From: Bifidobacterium asteroides
GTDB lineage: Bacteria > Actinomycetota > Actinomycetes > Actinomycetales > Bifidobacteriaceae
Assembly (NCBI RefSeq): GCF_030758775.1
Contig: NZ_CP132384.1
Span: 1,550,001-1,614,000 of the forward strand
Reading direction: 5' to 3'
Length of the DNA stretch: 64,000 nt
Shown: one piece after another, positions 48,067 to 57,392 of the stretch
Position numbering within the stretch: position 1 is the stretch's first letter
How the letters are laid out: every line of letters begins with the position of its first letter
The notes under the pieces: model-generated
Database searches by the model: none
Told to the model about the DNA's origin: nothing
The model's input: the letters and a program-made list of their open reading frames with translations, nothing else
Made by a program: the position numbers and the translations under genes

Positions 48067-49047
48067 TCACAGCTGCAGGAGCAGGCCCGCCGACCAGCAC
48101 AGGGCGGAGACCAGAGTACCCTTGCCTGCCATGCCAAAGGCCTTGGGCACCTGGCCGCGGGCAAAGGCTCGACAGATCAGCAGAAAGACAACAGCCACAG
48201 GCAGGAGGACCAGCACAAGGGGGAAGCCAGGCAGGCCACGCCGCATGACAGCCGGAACGAACTGAATCAGGCCCAGGACCAAGCTCAGGATGTAGACCAG
48301 GTAGATGGAGATAGCCGCAGCACGCGCCCCCACCAGAACAGCATATGTGTGCTTGCCGGCTTGACGGTCATCATCCAGGTCCCGGTAATTGTTGAGCATG
48401 AGCAGGCCCACGGCATTGAGCCCGCAGACGCAGGCGCCCAGGATGCCGGCGGCATCGACCCTATTAATGAGGAAGTACTCGGTGCCCAGGGTGGCCACCA
48501 GACCGAAGAAGATGAAGACGCTGACCTCGCCCAGCCCGTGGTAGCCGTATGGATGCGGGCCGCCTACGTAACACCAGCCGGCTATCAGACAGCAGACTCC
48601 GACCAGGATCATCCACCAATGACCGGTCAGAGCCATGACAATCAGGCCCATCAGGCAGGTGAAGGCCGCCGAGATCATGGTGGCGTACAGCACCTTCTTG
48701 GGCGGCACGCCGGCGGCCACCAGACGCCTCGGTCTGCCAGAGGCGGCCTCCTCGCCTCCACGGCCGGAGTCGGTGCCGCGAACACCATCGGCGTAGTCGT
48801 TGGCGAAGTTGGCTGCAATCTGCATAGACAGGGCGAGCAGGACCAACAAGACCACGATTAGAGCCAGCCTTCCCGGTGTGGCTGCCTTCAGGGCAGGGTC
48901 GACAGGAGAGGGCGAGCAGGAGCTGGTGCACTGTTCCAGGAGCCGTGACCGCTCCAGGAGTGCAGCCGAAGCGCCCACGCAGACAGGCGCCACCGAAGCA
49001 GGCAGCGTCCGGGGACGCATGCCATCCATCCACAGCCTGATATTCAT
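48067..49047 (-). CDS. UbiA/MenA-family prenyltransferase (copy 2)
   Basis: A 326-residue paralogue of the preceding gene with the same core: NFANDYADGVRGTDSG, GHWWMILVGVCCL and LNNYRDLDDDRQAGKHT. Start MNIRLWMDGMRPRTLPAS carries the MenA-like N-terminus, with GAAGGG upstream. It lies 66 bases from copy 1 and about 30 bases from lysS. This copy looks closer to a classical MenA than copy 1, by eye. Confidence 0.84.
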   Translation of the reverse strand: MNIRLWMDGMRPRTLPASVAPVCVGASAALLERSRLLEQCTSSCSPSPVDPALKAATPGRLALIVVLLVLLALSMQIAANFANDYADGVRGTDSGRGGEEAASGRPRRLVAAGVPPKKVLYATMISAAFTCLMGLIVMALTGHWWMILVGVCCLIAGWCYVGGPHPYGYHGLGEVSVFIFFGLVATLGTEYFLINRVDAAGILGACVCGLNAVGLLMLNNYRDLDDDRQAGKHTYAVLVGARAAAISIYLVYILSLVLGLIQFVPAVMRRGLPGFPLVLVLLPVAVVFLLICRAFARGQVPKAFGMAGKGTLVSALCWSAGLLLQL

Positions 49048-49081
49048 GACCGTCCCTTCCCTGTCATCATCTCATATCGTC

Positions 49082-50710
49082 TCAGACCAGCGGCTTGACC
49101 AAGGGGAAGGTGATGGTCTCGCGGATGGATGCGCCGGTAAGGGCGATCAACAGCCGATCGATGCCCATGCCCATGCCACCAGCCGGAGGCATGCCTACGC
49201 CCAGGGCCTCCAGGAAGTCCTCGTCAATATCCATGGCCTCGACATCGCCGCGGCTGGCCATCTTGGCCTGCTCGACGAACCGCTGCCGCTGGACCACCGG
49301 ATCGTTGAGCTCAGAATAGCCCGTGGCCAGCTCGAACCCGCGAACGTAGAGATCCCACTTCTCAACCACTCCCGGCTTGGTGCGGTGAGCCTTGACCAGT
49401 GGCGAGGTCTCAACCGGGAAATCCCGCACGAAGGTCGGCTCGTAGAGCTTGTCCTGCCAGAAATGCTCCCAGAGGTGTTCGACCAGCTTGCCATGGTTCT
49501 CGGCAGGCTCCTCCTCCAGGCCCAGTTTGTCAGCAATGGTCCGCAGATGGTCCACGCTGGTCTGTGGGGTGATCTTTTCGCCCAGGGACTCGGAAAGGGA
49601 ATCGTACATGCTGATTTGGCGCCAATCGCCGCCGAAGTCGTACTGGCTGCCGTCCTGCAGGGTCACCTTCAGTGATCCCGACGTGGCCATGGCCGCCTTC
49701 TGGATCAGCTCCTTGGTCAGTTCCCCGATGGTGTCGTAGGTACCGTAAGCCTGATAGGCCTCCAGCATGGTGAACTCCGGGGCATGCGTGGCATCCACGC
49801 CCTCATTGCGGAAGTCGCGGTTGATCTCGAAGACGCGCTCAATGCCGCCGACCAGACAGCGCTTGAGGAAGAGCTCGGGAGCGATGCGCAGATAGAGATC
49901 AATGTCGAAGGCGTTCATATGCGTGGTGAATGGTCGGGCCGCGGCACCGCCATGCACGGTCTGGAGCATGGGGGTCTCGACCTCCATGAAGTCGTGATCC
50001 TCGAAGGTACGCCTCAGGGAGGAGACGGCCTTGGAACGACGGCGGACCATGGCCCGCACATCCTCATCGGCGATCATGGCCAGGTAGGGCTTGCGGGTGC
50101 GCTGTTCCTCGGTCAGTTCCTTGTGAAGGGCAGGCAGGGGCTGTAAAGCTTTGGCTGCGATGTTCCACTCGGTTGCGAAGACAGAGAGCTCACCGGTCTT
50201 GGAAGCGACCACGCGGCCGCGCAGGTAGAGGTGGTCGCCCAAGTCGACCAGCTGCTTGAAGCGCTTCAAAGAATCAGCGCCGATCTCACGCTTGGAGATC
50301 ATGCCCTGGATGCGGGTGCCGTCGCCTGCCGCCAGCTGGACGAAGCAGAGGCCGCCACCGTTGCGCAGGAAGAGGACCCTGCCGGCAATGCCGACCACAT
50401 CCTCGGTCTCCTGGCCTGGCTCAAGGCGGTCCTGATACTTGCGACGCACATCCTCGATGCGGTCGGTCACATCCAGATGGACCGGGTAGGGCTCAATACC
50501 CTCCTTAAGCATGAGCGCCCTCTTGGCCACGCGCATGCGCACCTGTTCGGGATGGCCTTCAGCGCTCTCCGCTAGGTTGCCGGGATCAATGGCGTCATCC
50601 AACTGGGCGCCCTGATCAATCTTCTCCGTGATGGCCATATCCTGGTCAAGCAGTGCCTGAGCACGCTCGACCGTCGTCAGACGAGGGGTTTCTTCCGATG
50701 AGTCATTCAT
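49082..50710 (-). CDS. lysS: Lysyl-tRNA synthetase, class II
   Basis: Charges tRNA-Lys. The 542-residue protein has an N-terminal OB-fold domain (GRVLFLRNGGGLCFVQL) and class II motif 1 in FMEVETPMLQ. Motif 2 is RVFEINRDFRNEGVDATHAPEFT and motif 3 is GMGIDRLLIALT. The N-terminal 50 residues are longer than in E. coli LysS and poorly conserved. No strong Shine-Dalgarno precedes the ATG. Confidence 0.96.
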   Translation of the reverse strand: MNDSSEETPRLTTVERAQALLDQDMAITEKIDQGAQLDDAIDPGNLAESAEGHPEQVRMRVAKRALMLKEGIEPYPVHLDVTDRIEDVRRKYQDRLEPGQETEDVVGIAGRVLFLRNGGGLCFVQLAAGDGTRIQGMISKREIGADSLKRFKQLVDLGDHLYLRGRVVASKTGELSVFATEWNIAAKALQPLPALHKELTEEQRTRKPYLAMIADEDVRAMVRRRSKAVSSLRRTFEDHDFMEVETPMLQTVHGGAAARPFTTHMNAFDIDLYLRIAPELFLKRCLVGGIERVFEINRDFRNEGVDATHAPEFTMLEAYQAYGTYDTIGELTKELIQKAAMATSGSLKVTLQDGSQYDFGGDWRQISMYDSLSESLGEKITPQTSVDHLRTIADKLGLEEEPAENHGKLVEHLWEHFWQDKLYEPTFVRDFPVETSPLVKAHRTKPGVVEKWDLYVRGFELATGYSELNDPVVQRQRFVEQAKMASRGDVEAMDIDEDFLEALGVGMPPAGGMGMGIDRLLIALTGASIRETITFPLVKPLV

Positions 50711-50838
50711 AAATCGCTATTTTACGCATGAGCCGGTACTTGGTCCCGGTTGCCGCCTGACGGCAAGCGGTTGAATGGTCGCGCCGCGCAGACAATAGCG
50801 TTTGGCCGACCATACGTGTACTATATAGAACGTTGTCA

Positions 50839-50912
<74 letters not shown>

Positions 50913-50917
50913 CAAGC

Positions 50918-50941
50918 ATTCCGGTCCTTACGGGCCGGAAT
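50918..50941 (+). terminator. Terminator of tRNA-Pro
   Basis: ATTCCGG pairs with CCGGAAT around a short GC-containing loop, followed by TTTCTGTATT, 6 bases after the tRNA. Confidence 0.82.
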
Positions 50942-51177
50942 TTCTGTATTCGTAACTTTTATAGATAGGCGTATACAAGATTACCAACTCTCCCTTTCCC
51001 TTCTTAAGCAGCAAAAAGCGATTCTCGTTTTTCTTGCACTTTTTACAAGTTCGGGATTATGGCCCCAATGATTCTGAAATTTTTTACCACATCAATATTT
51101 AGGTTCCTGAGTACCAACACCCAATCATCTGCATTCAGATGTAGTATATAAACAAATATTCTGTTCAAAGGAGCATA
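50942..51177. promoter_or_regulatory. A+T-rich spacer upstream of the ATPase gene with an inverted repeat
   Basis: About 235 bases, distinctly A+T richer than the surrounding genes. An inverted repeat CATCTG-catt-CAGATG lies at 51126-51141, just before TATATA (51145-51150), a possible -10. AAGGAG at 51168-51173 serves the ATG at 51178. The composition shift is what one expects at the edge of an acquired module; no integrase, repeat of the tRNA end or other gene is visible. Confidence 0.5.
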
Positions 51178-52380
51178 ATGCGGATCTTAGCCTTTGACCT
51201 CAAAGGACTTCGCTTGTACGACAAGGGCGCACTACGCATGATCCTGTTCGCCGAGGATAGGATTACCGATGGCAGCTTCACCCATCGCCTTCAGGGCACC
51301 ACCTCACCGCTTGGCATCGTCACAGCCATAGGCATCTCCGGCATCAATGCCTCCGGCAAAACCACTGATCTACGCCTGCTTTCGCTCATCATCAACATTG
51401 CCAGAGGCGCTTCATTGGGAACTCAACGCTCCACCATCGATCCGCTGATGGACATTCTTGATCCCACGATTACAGCACGCATCATCTTCGAGGAAAGCGG
51501 CGAAGCTTGGCTGCTCAATGCCACACTCCGGCGCGCCGATAAGGACGAGGCCACCGCCGACTCCCCCTTAGTTTTCGAAAAGGAACGGCTGTGCCAGTAT
51601 GCAGGCAGAAGTCTGAGCAAGATTCGTTTGAAAAGAACCATAGATGGCGACGAAGAATCCTGGTGGACTGTAGCGACTCGAGGAATGAATAAGTCGGGCG
51701 ACAAAAAGGAGCTGGCCGAGGATGTCAAGAGATTTTTGCCCCCCGATCGCTCTCTAACGACGGGGATTCTGCGCACCAAGGAGACCGTGGTCACCCTCTG
51801 TCTGCAAAATCCGCTGCAAATGTCCATTCCTGTCACTCCCCCATCGCAAGTGGTACGTCTATTCGATCCGACCATCGAACACTTGGAGGTAAGCGATCAC
51901 CAGTTCCATATCAAGTTCCGCAATGAAAAGATTGAGCGTGATTGTGATCCCTCACAAGCTATGGCCATGATATCGGCGGGAACATTCCGTGGAACTTCCT
52001 TGGCGCAACATGCCATCGAAACACTTGCGCAAGGAGGCTACCTACTATTCGACGAAATCGAAAACAGCATAAACAAACAGCTGGTCTTCGCTATCATCGA
52101 CTTGTTCTCCTCTCCTGCTACTAACCCGCATGGAGCAGTGCTCGTTTTTTCTACGCACTACCCTGAATTGCTGGATCATTTCACCAGGAAGGACAACATT
52201 TGGTTCGCTGTCAGACATGAGAACGCAGGATTCCAATTGGTCCGATACAACAAGCTGGTCACCCGAGGAGAGCTCAAGAAGAGCGTTCAGTTCATGTCAG
52301 GCGCCTTGCAAGGAACGGCACCTTCAGCCGCTTCCATCAGCGCCTTGCGGAGCTACGTCAAGGATACGGTTCATGGATAG
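51178..52380 (+). CDS. AAA-family ATPase (OLD/AriA/RloA-like)
   Basis: A 400-residue protein of the AAA_15/AAA_21 group. Walker A GISGINASGKTT lies at residues 52-63. An ISAGTFRG segment at about 260 matches the signature region (SxGT). Walker B LLFDEIEN has its Asp at about 292, and VFSTHYPEL (His at about 327) is the H-loop. This domain is typical of defence ATPases that partner a nuclease or TOPRIM protein. The next gene overlaps by 8 bases. Function is inferred from this arrangement; no family name is certain. Confidence 0.72.
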   Translation: MRILAFDLKGLRLYDKGALRMILFAEDRITDGSFTHRLQGTTSPLGIVTAIGISGINASGKTTDLRLLSLIINIARGASLGTQRSTIDPLMDILDPTITARIIFEESGEAWLLNATLRRADKDEATADSPLVFEKERLCQYAGRSLSKIRLKRTIDGDEESWWTVATRGMNKSGDKKELAEDVKRFLPPDRSLTTGILRTKETVVTLCLQNPLQMSIPVTPPSQVVRLFDPTIEHLEVSDHQFHIKFRNEKIERDCDPSQAMAMISAGTFRGTSLAQHAIETLAQGGYLLFDEIENSINKQLVFAIIDLFSSPATNPHGAVLVFSTHYPELLDHFTRKDNIWFAVRHENAGFQLVRYNKLVTRGELKKSVQFMSGALQGTAPSAASISALRSYVKDTVHG

Positions 52381-52954
52381 TCGAGCGATATATGATGAAC
52401 CTACCTTGGTTATCTGCGAAGGATCTGCCGAAAGCGTCATCTTCGAACTCCTGCTGGCAGAAGGAAAACTGATCATTCCTAAAGATTCCCTTATTGAAGA
52501 TCCGCAGACTGGTCGGCTTTATACTCGTTGCCGCAAAGATAGGGAAATCGAGGAACGGTTCCTTTCCGTGACCTATGGTTCTTCGTGCGTGAATATCGTC
52601 CGTATTATTGACTCGCCAAATGAACGCTTTCACTTGTCGCCTCTGTACCAGTCTAAAGCCCGTGTATATACACTGACCACCCGTCCGGAGATCGAGATCC
52701 TGGCCATCATCAAAGAGGGGGCCTATAGGGACTGGACGCACGTCAATAACATGAAACCCAGCGAATTCTGCAAGGAGAAACTGGGGCTGCACAAGATCAA
52801 GCAGTATGCTTTCTTGCACCAATATTGGAATGACGCGGATGAGCTCTGTCGTGTCATCGAGTTGTATCGAAGAAACCATCACTTCCAAAATCATGAGCGA
52901 TGTTTGGCCGAGCTCCTCGTTACCCATTCAGGAAGCTGCACCGGGCAGGTGTGA
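52373..52954 (+). CDS. TOPRIM-like partner protein of the AAA ATPase
   Basis: A 193-residue protein starting MDSRAIYDEPTLVICEGSAES. The segment TLVICEGSAESVIFELLLAEGKL looks like a TOPRIM motif 1 with the Glu at residue 16; VRIIDSPNE follows but keeps only one of the usual DxD aspartates. A TTRPEIEILAII segment and a C-terminal half with KPSEFCKEKLG complete it. It resembles by eye RloB or AriB (DUF4435-type) partners, which are nucleases or anticodon nucleases in known systems, but it is shorter and the match is uncertain. Its ATG lies inside the ATPase gene, so the two are coupled. Confidence 0.5.
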   Translation: MDSRAIYDEPTLVICEGSAESVIFELLLAEGKLIIPKDSLIEDPQTGRLYTRCRKDREIEERFLSVTYGSSCVNIVRIIDSPNERFHLSPLYQSKARVYTLTTRPEIEILAIIKEGAYRDWTHVNNMKPSEFCKEKLGLHKIKQYAFLHQYWNDADELCRVIELYRRNHHFQNHERCLAELLVTHSGSCTGQV

Positions 52955-53082
52955 CCTAGGCGACATAGCCGACTGAAGTCCATCAAAGAGCATCAGCCTA
53001 CACTGATAGATAGAAGCGACCAGGGCGCTAGGGCTCCATGAGGGACCCGCACCTACAGATACCCTGACAGCAAGGGAGCCAA

Positions 53083-55122
53083 ATGAGCCAGGACCAGACA
53101 CCGATCACAGGCAGCAAGCAGGGAGAGCCTCAACAGGCCTATATGCAAGCGGACGGCGGCTTCGACACCCAAGCCTTCCTGGACGGTCTGGACGCCATCT
53201 TCAGCGCCGGCAAGGCCCGCGACGAAGCTGAACCCTACCTGCAACAGGCGCTGGTGGATGCGGAGAACGCTGGTGATGACGCCGGACTGCTGACGGTGCT
53301 TAACGAAACCATGGGATTCTATCGGTCCCAAGGCCGCCACCAGGAGAACATGTGGATGATCCAGCGCGCCATCGAGCTGGCCTCACGCATGCGCATCGAA
53401 GGGTCCGAGGCATGGACGACCACCCTGATCAATGCGGCCACAGGTCTGCGGGCAGCCAAGAAGTACGACCAGGCCGAAGACCTCTACCGGCAGGCGCTTG
53501 CCTCCGCAGCCAAGACCCTTGGGCCCAAGGATCGGCGCCTGGCGGCCCTGCACAACAACCTGTCCATGCTCTACAGCGAAACCGACCGACCCGACCAGGC
53601 CGAGCAGGAGCTGCGCCAAGCCATGGACATCCTTGAAGATTCCAGCACTGATCCTTCCCAGGACCTGGATCTGGCCACCACCCACACCAATCTGGCCCTT
53701 CTGCTCATGCAGCGCAGCGACAGTCCGCAGGCTTTGCAAGAGGCCTGGGACCAGGCTCGCACAGCCCTGGATATTTATCGAACCGGCCGCCTGGAGAATA
53801 GCGCACACTACGCCTCGGCCCTTGCAGGCTTTGCCCAGGTCTGCTACGTGACCGGTCGCTTCAGCCAGTCGGCAGACACCTATCGCAAGGCCCTGTCCAT
53901 CATTGAGGACCGGTACGGCAAGGGCAGCGACTACTACCAGATCACCAAGGCCAATCTGGACCAGGTCCAGGCCGCCGCCGAAGAAGCCGGGGACAAGGAT
54001 CAATCCAAGCAGGCCGACGAAGCAGCATCCAGCCAGCCGAAAGCCAGCTCAGATCGGACCCCGGCCAGAAATCACAGCAGTGACAACGATCGGCATGGCT
54101 CCCATCCGGATGTTCAAGGGCTGGACCTGGCCAAGGCCTATTGGGAGCATGTGGGTCGTCCCATGCTGGAGGAACGCTACCCCCAGTATCGCAGCCGAAT
54201 CGCCGTAGGCCTGATGGGCCATGGCTCGGACTGCTACGGCTTTGACGATGCCATCTCCCGCGATCATGATTTCGGCCCCGGCTTCTGCTTGTGGCTGACC
54301 AGCGAGGATTATCAGGCCATCGGAGACCGGCTGCAGAAGGACTACGAGGCCCTGCCCACCGAATTCATGGGGTTCGGCTCGCGAACCGACAGCGTCAGAG
54401 CAAAGGGGGCCAACCGCCGCGTGGGCGTCTTCGAGATCGGCGCCTTCTTCGAGTCGCTGACCGGCTACCGGCAGGCACCCCCGGAAGATCACCCCCACGA
54501 GTGGCTGCTCCTGGACGAGGCCACGCTGGCTGCGGCCACCAACGGCCGAATCTTCGCAGATCCTCTGGGACAGATGCTGGCCACCCGGCAGGGGTTCAAG
54601 GCCATGCCCGACGATGTGCGCTTCTGCCTGATCTCCCGCCGGCTCGGCATGATCGCCCAGGCGGGCCAATACAATCTGCCGCGGAGTCTGCAGCGGGGCG
54701 ACGGGGCTGCAGCCATGCTGTCAATCAACGAATTCATCAAAGCCTGCGCCTCCCTGATCTTCCTGATCAACAATCCGCTGATCGTCGGGTATCTGCCCTA
54801 CTACAAGTGGACCTTCGCAGCCCTGCGGCGACTGAGCGGACGAATGGCCACCAGGCTGGCCGACCTGACCGAGCAACTGGAGGACATCCTGCGACTGGCT
54901 TCGGCTGCCTGTTACGGAGGGCAAGGCTTCGGCGAAGGCGGCAAGGGGGCCCGCCCGGCTGCCGAACGCGTCACCGAGCTTGTGGAGTCCATCTGCGCCA
55001 GAATCGTAGAAGAGTTGCAGGCGGAGGGCTTGACCAACAGCCCGGAAACCTTCCTGGAATGGCAGCGCCCCTACGTCGAGGCTCACATCTCCAGCGACGA
55101 TCCGGTTCTGCACAGCATCTGA
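53083..55122 (+). CDS. TPR protein with C-terminal DUF4037 nucleotidyltransferase-like domain
   Basis: A 679-residue two-part protein. Residues about 25-310 form tetratricopeptide repeats (for example LINAATGLRAAKKYDQAEDLYRQAL and ALHNNLSMLYSETDRPDQAEQELRQAM). After a Ser/Asp-rich linker, the C-terminal DUF4037 domain has the nucleotidyltransferase-like pattern GHGSDCYGFDDAISRDHDFGPGF, where GS and the Asp residues mark the active site. GGGAG precedes the ATG. It is paired with a DUF4125 gene 12 bases downstream. Substrate and biological role are unknown. Confidence 0.8.
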   Translation: MSQDQTPITGSKQGEPQQAYMQADGGFDTQAFLDGLDAIFSAGKARDEAEPYLQQALVDAENAGDDAGLLTVLNETMGFYRSQGRHQENMWMIQRAIELASRMRIEGSEAWTTTLINAATGLRAAKKYDQAEDLYRQALASAAKTLGPKDRRLAALHNNLSMLYSETDRPDQAEQELRQAMDILEDSSTDPSQDLDLATTHTNLALLLMQRSDSPQALQEAWDQARTALDIYRTGRLENSAHYASALAGFAQVCYVTGRFSQSADTYRKALSIIEDRYGKGSDYYQITKANLDQVQAAAEEAGDKDQSKQADEAASSQPKASSDRTPARNHSSDNDRHGSHPDVQGLDLAKAYWEHVGRPMLEERYPQYRSRIAVGLMGHGSDCYGFDDAISRDHDFGPGFCLWLTSEDYQAIGDRLQKDYEALPTEFMGFGSRTDSVRAKGANRRVGVFEIGAFFESLTGYRQAPPEDHPHEWLLLDEATLAAATNGRIFADPLGQMLATRQGFKAMPDDVRFCLISRRLGMIAQAGQYNLPRSLQRGDGAAAMLSINEFIKACASLIFLINNPLIVGYLPYYKWTFAALRRLSGRMATRLADLTEQLEDILRLASAACYGGQGFGEGGKGARPAAERVTELVESICARIVEELQAEGLTNSPETFLEWQRPYVEAHISSDDPVLHSI

Positions 55123-55134
55123 AAGGAGCCAAAG

Positions 55135-55770
55135 ATGGCAAACGACGAGCAATGTCAGGATGAGGAATCCCTGCGCGAGCGGATCGTCCGCCACGAATGG
55201 GAACAGTTCCAGCAGGTCAACAACGAGGGTGGCCCGGCCAACTGTCAGGGCAACTGGCCCATGTTTCACCAGATGCGCCTAAGCCAATTTCTGACATGGC
55301 CACATCCCCTGCTGACCAGCTATGCGGACGACCTGGATCAGGCCGACAAAGCGGGACGCAACCTGTTGACCGAGAAGTATGGGCGGATGATGGAGTCCAC
55401 AGCCCCGGATCTGTACCACAGCAACATCGCCCCCTACCTGCCCAAGCTGGGCCTGGACCGTCAGGAACAGCAGGAGCGCATCATCGACAGGCAAGTGGCC
55501 TGGGCCAAGGACTTTCGCGAGCGCTACCCCCGTCTAGGCCAGGAGATGCGGGTCCTACGCACCAGCGAGGACACGCCGGAAGCCACCTCCTTTGAGACTT
55601 ATCTGCGTGGCGAACTGGGCACCTATTCGGCCCGGACCCTGGACCTTTACCAGTCCATGGTGGACCAGATCGAGGCCCGGGGCGGCAATCTGACCGAGGA
55701 AACCATCCTGGCCACAGTGCAGATGAATGGATTTGAGACCCTGGACGAAGCCGAGCAGGCCCAGGACTGA
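55135..55770 (+). CDS. DUF4125 family protein
   Basis: A 211-residue soluble protein that is mainly helical and rich in Trp, Arg and acidic residues. The family-conserved EWEQFQQVNNEGGPANCQGN lies near the N-terminus and QVAWAKDFRERYPRL in the middle. AAAGGAG lies 7 bases before the ATG. DUF4125 genes accompany DUF4037 genes in actinobacteria and some Firmicutes. No function is known; the close coupling suggests the two proteins act together. Confidence 0.78.
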   Translation: MANDEQCQDEESLRERIVRHEWEQFQQVNNEGGPANCQGNWPMFHQMRLSQFLTWPHPLLTSYADDLDQADKAGRNLLTEKYGRMMESTAPDLYHSNIAPYLPKLGLDRQEQQERIIDRQVAWAKDFRERYPRLGQEMRVLRTSEDTPEATSFETYLRGELGTYSARTLDLYQSMVDQIEARGGNLTEETILATVQMNGFETLDEAEQAQD

Positions 55771-55835
55771 CCTCCTGAACCACAATCAGGAGGTTCATCT
55801 TTCCAACCAGTCGCGCGGTCGGGTAGAGTTGACGG

Positions 55836-57392
55836 GTGCAAAAGCTGAAACGGGCGGGCTTTACCGCCGCCTCCTTCGTAGTCATCCTGCTGGTCATGCT
55901 CCTTTTAGGCCAAGCCATGACGCCGGACTGGCGAGTGGAACCCTACCGTGACCATCTGCAGGTCTCGACCCGATCCACCGCAGTCGCCTCGAGCCTTGGA
56001 ACCACGACCCCTGAGGGCACCCACCAAGTCAGGGAACAGAAAATCAGCATAACTCTGGATGGCGGAGTCCACATCCAGGCCATTGTCAGAGAGCCAAGCG
56101 ACCGAAAGGGCACTGGACCAGCCTGTCTGTTCATCCACGGCGCCGGAACAGGCAAATCCTCCGAAGTATACGGCGACCTGGCTTCAGCTATGGCCTCGGC
56201 CGGCATTACCACCCTGGTGCCTGACAAGCGTTTGGACACCTACACCACCTTTCACCGTGATTATCAGGCCATGGCCGCCGACTATGGACGATCCCTTGAC
56301 CGTCTACGCTCCTGGCCGGGTGTGGATCCAACCAAAGTAGGCCTGTACGCCGAGTCCGAGGGCACCTGGATATCGTCCATCATGACTGCCAAGGACCCCA
56401 GCATTGCCTTCTCCATCCTGACATCTCCTCCGGTTTACCCGGGACGGCGGCAGATGGCCATGGCGGCTACCAACTACTTGGATCTGATTGGCGCGCCCAA
56501 GGGAATCCGCAACGTTATACCCCGGCTCATAGGCATGGACCTGTCCCTGCTGGGCCTGGAGTACGCCGACTTCCCCTCTCTGCCTTATCTGGACCAGCTG
56601 CGCATGCCGGTCATGATCAACTTCGGCACCATGGACTTCTCCATGCCAGTCGAACAGGGGGCGCAGGAGATCATCCGCAGAACTCATGCAAGCGGCAACG
56701 ACAACGTGACCCTGCGCTACTACCCCACCAACCATCAGATACGCACCGGCAGCCGGCTGGCCAAGGACGGGTTGCCTCTGGAACCCCGCTATACCCATAA
56801 TCTGGAAGACTGGATCAACGCTGTAGCCTTGGGCACCCAGGCCGATCAATGGTCCACTCCCATGATTGCCGGCAGCCAGCCCCACCAGCTCAATCAAGTA
56901 CCTGATCGTACTGATTCCGGATTGGTTTCCTCGCTGACCGCCCTGCTGACCTTGATGGCCAGTGGCCCCGTTCTGCTGGTTGCTGCCCTCATAACTGCCC
57001 TGATAGGAGCCTTGAACTCACATCTGCGGGCTCGAGGCAATGTCAGACAACGGTCCGGCTTCAGCAAAGGTCTGGCCGGACGGCTTTGGGCACTGGGACT
57101 GTTGGCCGCAGGACTGATAACCGCTCTGCTGGCCTATGCCTTCACTGTGGTCCGCCAGGCCTTCGGCCTGGTCCATCTGTCCTCGATGATGACATTCTCC
57201 TGGTTCCTACTATCAGGTCTCTGCCTGATGCTCATCCTGCTCTTGGCGAGCACCCTGGCCTCCATCTTCAGCCGGCCTGACGGCAAACCAGCTGTAGTTG
57301 GCGCTGGCCACTGGCTGACCCTGACCCTAACCCTGTTGGGGTCACTGACCATCCTTGGCAGCCTGATCTTCTGGAATATCTTGGTCTTTTGA
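55836..57392 (+). CDS. Membrane-anchored alpha/beta hydrolase
   Basis: A 518-residue protein with an N-terminal signal anchor (FVVILLVMLLLGQAM). The extracytoplasmic alpha/beta-hydrolase domain has the oxyanion motif LFIHGAGTGKSS and the nucleophile elbow LYAESEGTW (Ser). The catalytic His is in YPTNHQIR, and three or four C-terminal membrane helices follow. It starts at a GTG (55836) with no strong ribosome site, so the start is less sure. Its 3' end overlaps the convergent gene by 51 bases. Likely an esterase or peptidase of unknown substrate. Confidence 0.78.
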   Translation: MQKLKRAGFTAASFVVILLVMLLLGQAMTPDWRVEPYRDHLQVSTRSTAVASSLGTTTPEGTHQVREQKISITLDGGVHIQAIVREPSDRKGTGPACLFIHGAGTGKSSEVYGDLASAMASAGITTLVPDKRLDTYTTFHRDYQAMAADYGRSLDRLRSWPGVDPTKVGLYAESEGTWISSIMTAKDPSIAFSILTSPPVYPGRRQMAMAATNYLDLIGAPKGIRNVIPRLIGMDLSLLGLEYADFPSLPYLDQLRMPVMINFGTMDFSMPVEQGAQEIIRRTHASGNDNVTLRYYPTNHQIRTGSRLAKDGLPLEPRYTHNLEDWINAVALGTQADQWSTPMIAGSQPHQLNQVPDRTDSGLVSSLTALLTLMASGPVLLVAALITALIGALNSHLRARGNVRQRSGFSKGLAGRLWALGLLAAGLITALLAYAFTVVRQAFGLVHLSSMMTFSWFLLSGLCLMLILLLASTLASIFSRPDGKPAVVGAGHWLTLTLTLLGSLTILGSLIFWNILVF

